From Auxenochlorella pyrenoidosa (Eukaryota > Chlorophyta > Trebouxiophyceae > Chlorellales > Chlorellaceae), in assembly GCA_001430745.1 (NCBI GenBank), contig KQ482066.1:611110-675109 (forward strand): a stretch of DNA of 64,000 bases, given 5' to 3'. A program made the translations under genes and the position numbers. The first letter of the stretch is position 1, and each line of letters starts with the position of its first letter. A model generated the notes under the pieces. That model ran no database searches. It was not told where the DNA came from and worked only from the letters and a program-made list of their open reading frames with translations. This document shows positions 33,601 through 49,136 of this stretch, in pieces.

Positions 33601-36600
33601 AAAAAGGTTTTCGACATCCTTTCAGTCTAGCGTGAAAAATGCTCTTTGCCTGGCTCATGCACACACAGCATTGATTGTGCACAACCTTTTGGCGCACACG
33701 CGCTGCTGGTGGTGGACTTGCCTTCTGGGTCGCGAGCTGCCAGCTTGCGCAGCAGGTCGACGTCGCCCGCCGCCTCGCCCTCGTCGCGGTACAGCTGCGC
33801 CGCCAGGCTGCCCAGCAGGTCCACGCAGTACTGCCTGACGTGCTGGTCGGGGTGGCGCAGCCCCTTGTCCCCCTGCAGCAGCGCCGCAAAGCGCAGCAGC
33901 AGGAAGGAGGCGGCGGGCCACGCGGGCTGGTGCGCCACCGCCAGCAGGTCTTTCACCACGCCCTGCAGCAGCACCCGGAAGTCGTGGTCGCCCTCCGACC
34001 TGAGGGCGCGTGCAGACGGCAGCCTGCAGGGGCAGGCGACCGTGGCAGGTTGCACAGGGGCGGCGCAGGAAGCACGAGGAGGCCACGTAAGTCAGCACCT
34101 ACACCCGCCGCAAGCCAGCAGACTGATGTACTGATGATATACTTCTGAGGTCAGCTCCCGCCTCCCACCTGTCAAAGCACAGCGTCCAAAAGTAGTCGGC
34201 GCAGGTGGCGGCGCCCTTGTAGCAGTCGGCCATGCTGGCGGGCTCGCAGTCCACAGCAGGGAGGTCCACGCACGCCTGCAGGCAACAGCATGTCCCAGCT
34301 GAGGCATGGTTGCGCTAACGGTTGACTGAAGGCCATGGTGAGCTTGAGGAGGCAGGCTGCTGCTGCTCCTGTGCTCAACATGCAGGCATCTTCCCAAGGG
34401 CACTGCACAGCCTGGAGGCCCCCGGGGCGGGGTGCCTCCCCCGGGCAGCCCCACCTGGATCATCTGCAGCACCGCCGCGGTGAACATCTGGATGCAGGTG
34501 CGCGCGTCCTCCGAGGCGGGGAAGTCGCGCGGCGCGCGCGGGCCGCCCTCCAGGTGCGGCACCACGTGCGCGCACAGCTCCTCCAGGATGGTGCCCCACT
34601 GCAGCAGCAGGGATGAAGCGCCTCGGGCATGGAAACCAGGAGCACGCGCGGCCGGCGACAGGCCAGTGGGCACGTCGGCTGCAGCACTGCCAAGTGAGCG
34701 AGCGCTCCACGCACGCTGACAGCATGCCCAGCCCCAGCCTGCGGCAGGCCCACCTGGGCTGGGTGGCCCTTGAAGGCGGCCACCAGCAGGCGGACCGCCT
34801 TCTCCTGCAGCAGCTTCTGGCCCTCCACCGTCAGGCTGATGGCACAGGCGCGCAGCAGCGGGAGCAGCGTCGGCCCAGGCAGGCGCACAATGGACACCAT
34901 GTCTGCCAGCAGCAGCAGCACTGCTTGCAGGCGGTCCAGCAGCGGGCGGATGGCAGGCGGGAACCTGCAGACACAACAGAGGTTGAAAAGCTGGGGTGGA
35001 CACACAGCAAGCGCAAACAGGCAGACACCTGCAGCAGCGGATGCAAACCCGGGGGAAAGGTTCAGTTGTCCTCACTTGATGCCCAGCTCTGCGACAGCCT
35101 TGCCCTTCTTGGCTGGCTTGCGCTTGCCCCCGGCGGCAGCTGAGTCCTCGGCTGCTGCACGCGCAGCATCGCCAGCGGCAGCCAGCTTGGGCCGCGTGGC
35201 GGAGCGCAGGCGCGCATCGAAGAAGGGATAGACGTTGTAGGTGAGCTGGAAGCGCAGCGTGTCCAGGACTGCCTCTGCAACATCCTCGTTGTACGCTGCA
35301 CAGTGGGTCAAGATGCCACAAGTTTAGCAGCACACTGTGCGTGTTCATGTGTTCTCATTTCAACCATGCAGCAGCTTCCTGCTGCTGGCAGCAGCAGCAA
35401 ATTTGAGCAAGTCAGGCATTCAGTATGGCTCGCACCTCGCTGCGGCATGCCCGGCACCGTCATGATGGTGAGCGCTGCGGCGGCAGCCTCCACCGCGATC
35501 AGGATGCGCTGCGCACGCAGGCTGCCCTCCTGCATGCCACACGAGCACGCGACACAGCCTTCGGTCAATACGCAGCTCTGCAAGCAGACATCTTGAGATT
35601 GCAACAAGCTGCCCCTGCAGCCAGGCAATCCACTGACACTGCCCCTCGCCAGTCCTGGCTGCCGCCACCTGCCCCCCCCCCCTCCCACCCCCACCCCACC
35701 GTGTCGCCAGGCTCCAGCAGCCGGCCAGCACCAGAGGCCGCTAGGCGTTGCAGCAGGCGCAGCAGCCGAAGCAGGCTTTCCAGCGGCACCCCGCCGCTCC
35801 GCATCACATCCTGCAGCTCTGGCTTGCAAATGCGCATCGTCTCCTCTGCCAGCCGTCGCACATCTGGCAGCAGCACAGCCGCAGCTGCTGCATCGCTAGC
35901 CGCTGCCCCATTTCCCTCATCCTCATCTTGGGATCCTTCATCATTTTGTCTTCCTACAAACAGACGAGGAGCAGGCATGGGTGGGGGGCTGGGAGGGAAT
36001 GCCAGTCAGCAGAGCGGACGCGTGTGGTGCACCCAGCACACTCAGCAGGCAACCGCAGGCATTTGCGGCCAGTGCAACGCCTGCCAGACACAGGCACACA
36101 CCTGCTGTCCCGTTGGCTGCCTCCTCGTCAGCATCTGCTCCTGTAAGCGCTGCAGCTGCCTTTTCATGCTTGCGAATAAACTCGTCTATAAAAGCTGTGT
36201 AGGCAGCTGCAGGTTGGTGCATGGAGTGCAGCATGGTGAGCGGCAAGGGACAGAACAAAGCAGCGCCGCCAACCGAGTATGAGCCAGAGCTGCATTGACA
36301 AAGCGCTGAGAACGCAAGACTGCATTGGCGAAACACCGAGAACAGGAGGCAATGGCATCTTATCCGGAGCAGGTTTCCTCATAAGCAGGGATGTACTGTC
36401 GGAACGCAACACTGCCACAGGGACGAATGCAACGCAGCCAGCACCCACCAGCGGCTTTGGCGGCCTCCTCTGCTGGCGTGTCCGCTGCTGCAGCGCGGCC
36501 GGCAGGCGCAACCACGCCGACAAGGCGTGCGCGCTTGGCAGCAGGCTGGTCGGCAGCTCGGCGGTGTGGCGCTGCGGCCGGCGGCGGAGCAGGCAGCTGC

Positions 36601-37082
36601 TGCGCTGGCGCTTGGGCTGCTGGCGCTGGCGCCGGCTGGTGGGCTTGCTGCTGCTGCTGGGCTGCTTGCGCTGCCAAGGTCGCAAAAATTCCCGGCACTG
36701 CGCTTGCGACCTGTCGCTGCAGCGACGTCTGCGGCTCGCCAGCACCCGGCGGTGGGGCGTGGAGCGGACGCCTGCACGGTGAGCAGGGGCGTCGGATGCG
36801 GCGGCGGCAACCGTAACAAGCCCCCAGTTCAATTGTGTATAATCTGGGCGCACGGATCGTGGTCCCAGTGCAGGCTTACAGGTAGGAGACGTCCACTCCG
36901 GCCAGAGCGCCGATGGCCTGGGCTACTGAGGCTTCATCGGCGGCCGCTGCCTGCCCAAGCGCATCCGCTCCATGCTTCGATCGTGGAGGCGCGGGTAGGG
37001 GCAGTCCCGTCAAGTAGAATGAAGGAGAAGGGTGGCTGCGTACAGTGGGCCAGCGAAGAACTGGGTGCTGACCGTCGGCCAT
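27608..37082 (-). CDS. SCC2: Cohesin loading factor SCC2/NIPBL
   Basis: This is the longest gene here, with more than 20 exons. Exon 1 (36880-37082) starts MADGQHPVLRW and includes FYLTGLPLPAPP. Splicing at GTAAGC to 36771 preserves frame (VSYL joined to RPLHAPPPG) and leads to a Gln/Ala/Pro-rich region. The body is HEAT-repeat helices: VLDTLRFQLTYNVYPFFDAR (about 35230), KAVKALGEVVQADTHVLDSS (about 32790), REAAVSLLGRHVASNQALAL (about 32580), SVRKAAIKILWESCIRVPGF (about 32460), LFVEYCSGKQRNVKVRRLG (about 30740), VAEAALGALGMLTIARPSIM (about 30500), DPHEDIRGRALRMLRQLCEK (about 29700) and YLKTAYSINSERIEAFSKSE (about 28480). The VRKAAIKIL...IRVPGFP segment and the VAEAALGALG...IARP segment match SCC2 hooks. 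With SCC4/MAU2, SCC2 loads cohesin onto chromatin. The tail is an RG/Gly-rich basic stretch plus an acidic patch, ending at 27608. Most internal borders are not individually verified. Confidence 0.88.
33323..33354. repeat. (GGGA)n tract in an SCC2 intron
   Basis: Seven GGGA-type units lie on the plus strand. On the coding strand this is a CCCT-rich polypyrimidine stretch just after the exon ending near 33320, and does not precede an acceptor. Confidence 0.7.
35664..35700. repeat. C-rich tract in SCC2
   Basis: A run of about ten C followed by CCCACCC repeats lies between SCC2 exons at about 35580 and 35705. It is G-rich on the coding strand next to a donor and may form a G-quadruplex in the nascent RNA. 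Confidence 0.6.
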
Positions 37083-37301
37083 GCTGATCGGAAGCGAAAG
37101 ACCATCAGCCAAGGGGTGGAGCAGCATGACAAGGGATCCCTCATTTCGCCAGCTTTCGCCACATGGCAATGTGCACCTCAATTCGCGTACAATCAAGCCT
37201 GTTTGACCATTCTGAAGCCCAGGTTTAGACCCGGCAGGCACCAAAGCGTCACCTCCACCTGCTACCCTCTGCTAGTATGAGGCTGTAGCCCCGCGCGGGC
37301 C
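37083..37301. promoter_or_regulatory. Candidate divergent promoter region, SCC2 and downstream plus-strand frame
   Basis: This lies immediately upstream of the SCC2 start ATG (37082). It is locally AT-richer than its surroundings and holds no gene I can support. If the hypothetical plus-strand gene at 37302 is real, the interval is a roughly 220-bp bidirectional promoter. Confidence 0.4.
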
Positions 37302-38326
37302 ATGGGCGGGGTGCACACACACTCTCCCACCCTCCTGGTCAAACAAGAGGATGCGGAACGGAGGCCACGGGAGGGCGAGAACGCCCCGCCTGGTGACAGA
37401 CAGCCAGCGCCAGGTGCAGCAGCAGAGCAACCGCTGCTGTTGTTGCGCAACCCGACGTCAGACCTCCACAGACTGTGGCAGCCCAACTTGCAAGACCCGC
37501 GCCCTCACGCCTTGCAGGGCATGCGGCACCCTCGCAGTGGCCCGGGTGGAGCCGGCGTCTGCTGACCGTCCGGCTCACAGACACGCCCACGACGTCGACA
37601 CTGGCGCAGCCCCCTGTCAGCTGTCCATCGCGGCTGCAGCACTCGCCAGCGCGACCAGGCAGAGGCGCCTTTGACCCCTTCGCGGCACCAGCTGAGAATG
37701 AGCTGCCGGGCTGCACGCCAATGTGCGCTCAGCTGGCTGCTGCACCGCCAGCACCGCCGGCAGTGCATCGCAAGCCACTTGCTGCAGAGGGCTCGCCCGT
37801 GTTGGCCGCGCGGCCTGCAGCCCCCTTCCCGGCTGACCGCGTGCAGAGCTGCCCTCCGGAGCGCGTAGGCCGGCGTGGCACGCGGCCGCTCCTGCGAGTC
37901 AGGTACTAGCGGCAGGTGCCTGCCTTGCTGTCTAGCTGGGTGCTCGGCTCTGGCTCGTCTGCCGGCACGAATCAGACCTGCAACTTCCAGTCGGGCTCTA
38001 AGCTGCCTGTTCGCCTTCCCGCCGAGCACGAGCTCTCCCACCCTGTATCCCTGTACAGAGTCAAGCGGTCGCTCAACGGCGCGGTAGCGGCTGCTGGGTG
38101 CACCACAGCCTCGACCCTGGCTCGGCGCTCGCTCGATGCCCCGCCTGCGGCGTCGGCGCAGCAGCTAGCTGGCATCAGTCGGAAGCGGCTCGAGGCAGAG
38201 CTGCTGAGCCCGCCTCTGCCGCGGAAAAGCTCCCGCACCCTGCTGGACGGCGAGCACGCCGCCGACATGCTGGCAAGGCTGCACCTGGCTGGCCCTGCCA
38301 GTGGTGCGCCCGATGGTGCCCACTAG
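37302..38326 (+). CDS. Hypothetical Pro/Ala-rich protein, doubtful, interrupted frame
   Basis: Two long frames in the same phase, 37475-37909 and 37916-38326, are separated by a single TAG at 37907-37909. The second includes NQTCNFQSGSKLPVRLPAEH, RRSLDAPPAASAQQLAGI and LEAELLSPPLPRKSSRTLLD, with ordinary local composition. The first includes GRGAFDPFAAPAENELPG. A 5' exon in another frame may start at ATG 37302 (MGGVHTHSPTLLVKQEDAER). The TAG would vanish if a 33-nt GT-AG segment (37903-37935, a multiple of three) were removed, but that is shorter than any other intron seen here. TGTAA signals follow at 38359 and 38612. No domain is recognised. It could be a real disordered protein, a decayed gene, or chance open frame in GC-rich DNA. 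Confidence 0.3.
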
Positions 38327-38358
38327 TGTGGCCCCCCGAGCCCATCCCCACCCGGGTT

Positions 38359-38363
38359 TGTAA
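38359..38363 (+). terminator. Candidate poly(A) signal for the hypothetical plus-strand gene
   Basis: TGTAA lies 33 nt beyond the TAG at 38324-38326. A second TGTAA is at 38612-38616, just before the facing UCH37 stop codon. Their presence is mild support for a plus-strand transcript. Confidence 0.35.
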
Positions 38364-38657
38364 GCTGATTGCTTTGCTTGCTACTCTTGCAATATTCATT
38401 CTCGCTGCAGCTGAGCTCGCTGCCTTCTGCCCGCTGCCTCTGGACATCCTCGCATCACCTACAGCTGCTGTTCCCCACCCCATCCATCATGCCATTCTGT
38501 TTGTTGCTGCCCTTTCCCTATCTCCCGGCTGTGTGCTTTGCCTCACCAGAACCCTTGAACCACACCGCTTCTTGGTGCTTTGCAACAGCCCAAGCTGTAC
38601 GTGCGCTCTTATGTAAAAGAGAAACCATGCATGGAGGCACACGTGGTGGGTCCGCAC

Positions 38658-41278
38658 TTAGCTGCCTGCCTTCTGCGCCTGCTGCTCCCGCTTCAACCTG
38701 TGGGCCTCAACCGCTTTGTCCACCAGCGGCTGCAGCTGCCCCTTCTGCGCCAGCGCGGTGAGCAGCTGGAAAGCAAGTGGGATGTAGTCTGTGCGGCGGC
38801 GACTGTTTTCCTCCGCCCACTGCCGCCGCTTGTCCTCCTCCATCGCAAGCTGCGCCTGCAGCCTGCACGCATGCCAGCGCGGAAGCAGGCGGCAGTCACG
38901 AGGTGGAAGCACTCTGTACGCGGCTCTCAGCCCAATGCCACTGCTGGGTCTGCAGGCCATCGCCTCGACCAGATTTGCCAGTTGACAAACAGCACCAATG
39001 GCGGCTCGCACCCTGCTCAGGCCCACATCGCGCTCTCACCGCTCTGCCTCTGCCTCTGCCTCGCTCAGCCGTGCCGCCAGCGTGTCCACATCATCCGGCA
39101 GCGGCGGCTCGTCTCCTGCGGCTGCTGCAGGCGGCTCACCCTTGCCCAGCTTTGCACGGATGCGCTCCTGCAGGCCAGTTTGACAACACGGGGCTAGCTT
39201 TGGCTTCAACCTCTAGATTTTGGCGCATCCCTGCAAGGCGGATCGCGATGCGTGCAAAGCGGCGGCTTGCCTGCAGGTGCAGCTGCTGCGCCAGGTCGCT
39301 CCCATACTTCTGCCGCCTGTCTTCGATGCACGCCATCAGGTTGAACTGCAGGTTGCACCAATCGCGGGCGGGCGGGCATGCAGGCAGGTCAGTGACGCTT
39401 GTCAGGAACGCAGGCCCAACTTCCATATCAAGCCGTCCCATCGCACCTTGACCTCGTTGGCAGCATAGCGCCCAATGCGTTCCGTGATTGCTGCAGCTGC
39501 CTTGGGCAGCCAGTCATCCTGCGCATGGCAGTTCATGAATGGAAGCATGTCAGGGCAGTAATCACGACATGTGAGAGGGAATGCTCACGCCCCGCAGCCA
39601 ACGTGTGCCCACCTGTGTGCACTCTGCCAACTTGATCGGTCCTGGCTGCATGACAAGAGGAAGATGAGGTGCAGATTTGAGGTGTGAAGGTGTGAAGGCA
39701 CATGCAAAATGTAAATGCAAGACTAAGCACCAATCGACCATCGCACAGCATGGCAAGGGGCTGGCTGCGCACCTTCAGGCCATCCAGCTCATACAGGGAG
39801 CCCCTGCACAGGAAAGAGAAGAGTAGTTCTGCTTGGCTGCTGCCCACCACAACTCACTGCTGCCATCCCAGATGCTGCCCCGTGCCAATGCTCCAGAGCA
39901 ATGGCAAGTCCTGGCCCACATCAAGCTGGCACATCTGCTCACCCTGCCGGAACGAACGCTATGAAGTGGAAGGCTTCACCTACACACAGAAAGCAGCTGG
40001 CTTGTTGGCAGGAAATAATGACGCGTACGGCGGTGCCAGCAGCTCATACATAGGCCAGCCAGAAGTTGATGTGGAGCTGCTTCCGTGCCCTCACCCTTCT
40101 CGTCGTCCTCCTCTTTCTCAGGGATGATGGGCTGAGGCGGCGAGAATGAGTTGTGCACAGACCGGATGGTCTCGCTGTTGCCGATAGCCAGCCCTTTGGG
40201 CAAGAGGGCCGGGCATGAGAGCGGGACAGGGCAGGTGTCGGCGGTTGGGACTTCAGATTGCTATCACCATGGGGCCTGTCTGCACTTCACAAAAAGCTGG
40301 CGGCACCTTTCTGATAAGGCAGAAAACTCTCAAAGCAGGTTGGCTGACCGCAGCCTTGCCGCTCATGTATTTACATGCGGCTCACCCTTCATCTCTGGCG
40401 GCATGCCTGCGGTGAACTCCTTGAGCTGCAACAGCTCCGGCCCGATGTCCAGCTCGGGCCGGTTGAGCACCACGCTGACGATCGCCTGGGTGGCGCAGGC
40501 GTTGTTGATGACCTGTGCAGACAGCAGGGGACACGCGGGGAGCTCTGCAGCGGCCTCTGCAGCTTCTGCGCCTGTCACCTGGTGGGGAGCGCGGCTGTGA
40601 CCGAATGTGCTCGGCTGCTGGGGCCCTTTCCCTGCCAAAACCTGCAGCCCCAACCGACCTGGTTGGCGAAAAACACGCCCTTCTCTTCGTAGTCGGCCGC
40701 CACAGGGCGGTCATCGGCCTCCTTCTGCCACTTGAACAGGAAGATGAGCCCGTAGATCGGCCTGCATGGCGCAGAGAGGCGCTGCATCGGGAAGCGTCAG
40801 TAGGAGGCATGGATGGCTGCACTCTCTGCCGACAAAGCCACCTCGGCACACAGCGGCGCAGGCCCTCACTTCAACGATTCCAGCGAGTCCTCGTCAAGCG
40901 AATAGAGCTCCTCCATCTGCAGCGGGGAAAGGCACCGCGTGCTGGGGTGCCTTTCACTTCCATCAGCAGCGGCAGGCTATGGCAATGACAAAAGCAGCTC
41001 GGTGCAAACAGCAGTGCACACTACGTGCTGCCCGACCGGTACGCCTCACCTGCACGCCCTGGACGCCCATGCGCTCCAGCAGCTCGGTGAACACGCCTGC
41101 ATGGAGGGGCAAGACCGCAAGCCGGATGGGAACAGCCACCATGCTGCCACGGCACGAGTCCCCGGAACGAGACATTTATTGCCGAGCAAATTCTGTCTGA
41201 AAGTATTTGCTCCTGTTTCCCTAGCATATGGCTTTGCACACCTGGGTCAGACTCGATTGTTGTCCAGTGATCCCCCAT
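38658..41278 (-). CDS. UCH37: Ubiquitin C-terminal hydrolase UCH37 (UCHL5)
   Basis: ATG 41278 begins [20 protein letters not shown], a canonical UCH start. The following exons give [20 protein letters not shown] and [20 protein letters not shown]. The active-site segment [20 protein letters not shown] (about 40500-40670) has the catalytic Cys in NNACAT and the oxyanion Gln before it. The catalytic His is in AFHFIAFVP (about 39960) and the Asp in LYELDGLK (about 39790). The C-terminal half has [20 protein letters not shown] and a coiled coil. It closes with [20 protein letters not shown] and [16 protein letters not shown], the UCH37-specific ULD tail that binds the proteasome receptor RPN13 (and INO80 in animals). 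UCH37 is a cysteine protease that trims ubiquitin chains at the 19S proteasome. All catalytic residues are present and the stop is TAA at 38658-38660. No TGTAA was found close downstream. Confidence 0.97.
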
Positions 41279-41945
41279 CTCGCTGTCCTGCAAATCGCTA
41301 GAGGTCGCCAGGCGGTGGCGGCAGCGGAAACGGCAGCGGAGTTGTGATGAGCCCAGGAGCCCCCTCTTTGTGAACTTTATCAGCTCTGCACTGATGCTCT
41401 ACGCCTCGGAATCGCGGGAGCAGCTTGGAGTGACGGAACTCCAAGACTGTTGATCGCAACTTGGTGAATTGAACGAGGTGCTGGATGATACGTATGTGTG
41501 GTATGCGCGTGCCTGCCGGACGGTTCCCCGCGATGTGCAAAGGAAAGGATGAGAGCCAGCTCTGTTTCGCCTCTCCACCCCTTGCCGCTCGAGTTTTGCA
41601 CCTCGCTCTACACGAATTTGTGACGTCAGAATCTGCTCGTGCTTAGAGACAATGCACGAACCATGCAACATGCTTGCTCCCACTCAGTGCGCCATGTCAA
41701 CAGCGCTCAGAGCGCGGCATTTTACCAAGATGTAGCGGCTTCAGTAAAGGGTGTATGTAGCATGTAGCGTGGCATCAGCAAGGCAAGAGGAAACAGGGTC
41801 AGCAGCAGCAAAGAGCAGAGCAAGGACGCAGGCGAGAAAGGGAATGCTGGTCAAACAAGTCGTATTGGAAACAGGCAGTGGGTCAAATGCCGAGAGAGGA
41901 AGTGTCATGGAAAGCTACAGGCGCAGCCAGAGGCGGGCAAGCGAG
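41279..41945. other. Intergenic: UCH37 promoter and SR kinase 3' UTR
   Basis: About 670 bp lie between tandem minus-strand genes. I see no coding exon, RNA or repeat, and no TGTAA for the kinase, so its poly(A) signal is likely a variant. Confidence 0.45.
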
Positions 41946-47009
<5,064 letters not shown>

Positions 47010-47576
47010 TCCGCCCGCCGGCTGTCTAGGCGACAATCAGCAGGCCCGGATTTATGGATTCAGATTACAAAGGACCCGCCGGGAGTGGTGGACAGGCGAA
47101 AAACAGGCCGGGCGCGCCGCAGTGCCAAACACCGAGTCGGGTGAAGGTTGGCAATCAGTAGAATGTCAGAAGAGCGCACGATTGTGTGCAGATAGCTAGC
47201 GGATGCAACAGGCGTTCCCCCTAGACGGGCGCATGCACAGCCTCGCTGGCATCCCTGGTGCATGCCAAAAGGAGGCTTCCCGCCCTCTCAGGCCCCTTAC
47301 ACACCTACACCCAACCACCGAGGTCGAGGTGCGAGCTGAAACTGGCTGTCTAGCTGCATGCCCGCAGCCCCTTGCATGTTGCTGCCTTCTCTGCTCCCCT
47401 GCAAACCAGGGGCTCGCGTGCGCTGGCCTCTGCTAGCATGATTGGAGACCTGCGCTGCGCTGCCGGCCCACATCGGCTGAGCTGCCCCTGCCGCCGCCGC
47501 CGTCACCGTCGCCCCCCGCAGGCTCTCTTCCAAAGGAAGAAGACACAGGGAGACAGTTCATCTGTCGAGGACCAAC
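47010..47576. promoter_or_regulatory. Divergent promoter region, SRPK and RPS12
   Basis: 567 bp lie between two divergent start codons. No other gene is visible. A pyrimidine-rich stretch (TTGCTGCCTTCTCTGCTCCCC, about 47379-47399) lies upstream of RPS12, but no TATA box is clear. Confidence 0.5.
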
Positions 47577-48158
47577 ATGTCTGACGGGTGCGCAGCTGGC
47601 GGCTTTGAAATGCAAACATTTGGACATTGCTGCACAAGAGGGTGCGCTGCTGGCCAACAGCATCGCGTCGCCGTCCGCCAAGTGCTGCGCCCTCGCTTCC
47701 CCCCGCCGCAGAGGGGAGAGCCCGCGTTCCGTGCAGGAGGCCCCTGCGGCCGCCGCCCCCGGCGAGCCCATGGACCTCAACACCGCCATCCAGGTGGGCA
47801 CCCCACCAGCGCCTCGGCGGGGCGCGCTGCCCGTGCATGCCGCGAGCCAACCTCTTCATGCGCACCCACCTGCTCCTCACACCTCGACTGTGACCGCCCC
47901 TTGAGCAGGTGGTGATGAAGAAGGCGCTGGCCCACGACGGCCTGGCCCGCGGCCTGCACGAGTCTGCCCGCGCCATTGAGCGCGGCCAGGCCCAGGTGCG
48001 CCGCGCGCCGCTGGTCGGCAGCCAGCAGCACAACCTCGCACCTGCTCTGGGTGCAACCAGTTGCGCCTCCACATAACGTGGTGCGCCGTGCAGCCGGCGC
48101 TGAAAGCAGTGCTGAGTTGATGCACTGGGCAACCCAACCGAAGTATCAAGCGTGCGCC

Positions 48159-48192
<34 letters not shown>

Positions 48193-48637
48193 TGCAGCTG
48201 GCCATCCTGGCCGACGACTGCAACCAGCCCGACTACAAGAAGCTGATCGAGGCGCTGTGCGCGGAGCAGTCTGTCAACCTGATCTCCGTGCCGGAGCAGC
48301 AGACCCTGGGCCAGTGGGCCGGCCTGTGCAAGATCGACAGCGAGGGCGAGGCCCGCAAGGTGCGCCCCTGGGCCTGGACCTGTGCTTTCCCCATGCGTGG
48401 TGTTGCTGTTGGTCGTCATGTCACGCACGACACACGTCCGGCTCCATGCCCGTAGCAATTTCCCCGCCCCGTCAGCACCTCAATCCTGTCGGCGGGCGGC
48501 CAGTCTGAGCGCCCCACCCTGCTGCCCCACCCCTGCCACACCTGCAGGTCGTCAAGTGCTCCTGCGCCGTGATCACCGACTACGGCGAGGAGACCGAGGG
48601 CCTGGCCATCCTGCAGGAGTACCTGAAGAGCCGCTAA
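47577..48637 (+). CDS. RPS12: 40S ribosomal protein S12 (eS12)
   Basis: Five exons fit: 47577-47587 (11 nt), 47712-47793 (82), 47909-47995 (87), 48198-48359 (162) and 48548-48637 (90), together 432 nt or 143 residues, the normal length for eS12. The protein begins MSDGGESPRS and continues [111 protein letters not shown] and ILQEYLKSR. This is unmistakably eS12, an L7Ae-fold protein of the cytosolic 40S subunit (beak region). The tiny 11-nt first exon holding the start codon is common in ribosomal protein genes. Intron 3 has a 31-nt uninterrupted C run right before its CTGCAG acceptor. A TGTAA signal lies at 48869. Confidence 0.98.
48162..48192 (+). repeat. 31-nt poly-C tract at an RPS12 3' splice site
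   Basis: Thirty-one consecutive C directly precede TGCAG of the acceptor of intron 3. It acts as the polypyrimidine tract but contains no U. Its length is likely polymorphic and prone to sequencing error. Confidence 0.9.
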
Positions 48638-48868
48638 GCAGCCCCGCTGCACGGCTGGACGGGTGACGCGGCCTCCCGCAGCGCTGCCAGGCTGCTCAGC
48701 CTGCAGCGCCGGGCGACTGCATAGCTCCGCGGGACAGGAGGGCAGCGTGCGTGCACGGCAGGCGGCGCTTCTGGCGCTTGGCGGCAGCGTTCCAGCCTGC
48801 CATGCCTGCTCCCTTCTTCACCGCCTGGCATGGGTTGCATGTGTTGCCGTCCATGGGCGGCTGCGCAC

Positions 48869-48873
48869 TGTAA
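48869..48873 (+). terminator. Poly(A) signal TGTAA for RPS12
   Basis: It lies 231 nt downstream of the TAA at 48635-48637 and is the first TGTAA after the stop. Confidence 0.55.
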
Positions 48874-49117
48874 GCCCCTGCCGGACTGCAGACGTGAGCT
48901 GAGGGCAGAACAGAGGTGAATGGCCAACAATGCACACACTCCTGCTGGCACCGTGATGGTCAGTTAGAGGTACATGGCTTGGTTGTCTCACAAACAGACT
49001 GGCAGCAACTGTTTTCACGCAACCGCATGGCAGTCACCCATAATACAAGAGGCAAATTCCGACCATTTGGCAACTTCAGCGCCCAACACGAGCTCGCAAC
49101 ACGGCTGGGGTCAGTGG

Positions 49118-49122
49118 TTACA
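49118..49122 (-). terminator. Poly(A) signal TGTAA for GT90 gene
   Basis: TGTAA on the minus strand begins 15 nt past the TGA at 49137-49139, implying a very short 3' UTR. It faces the RPS12 3' end about 245 nt away. Confidence 0.5.
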
Positions 49123-49136
49123 AATGCAAGGGTGCG

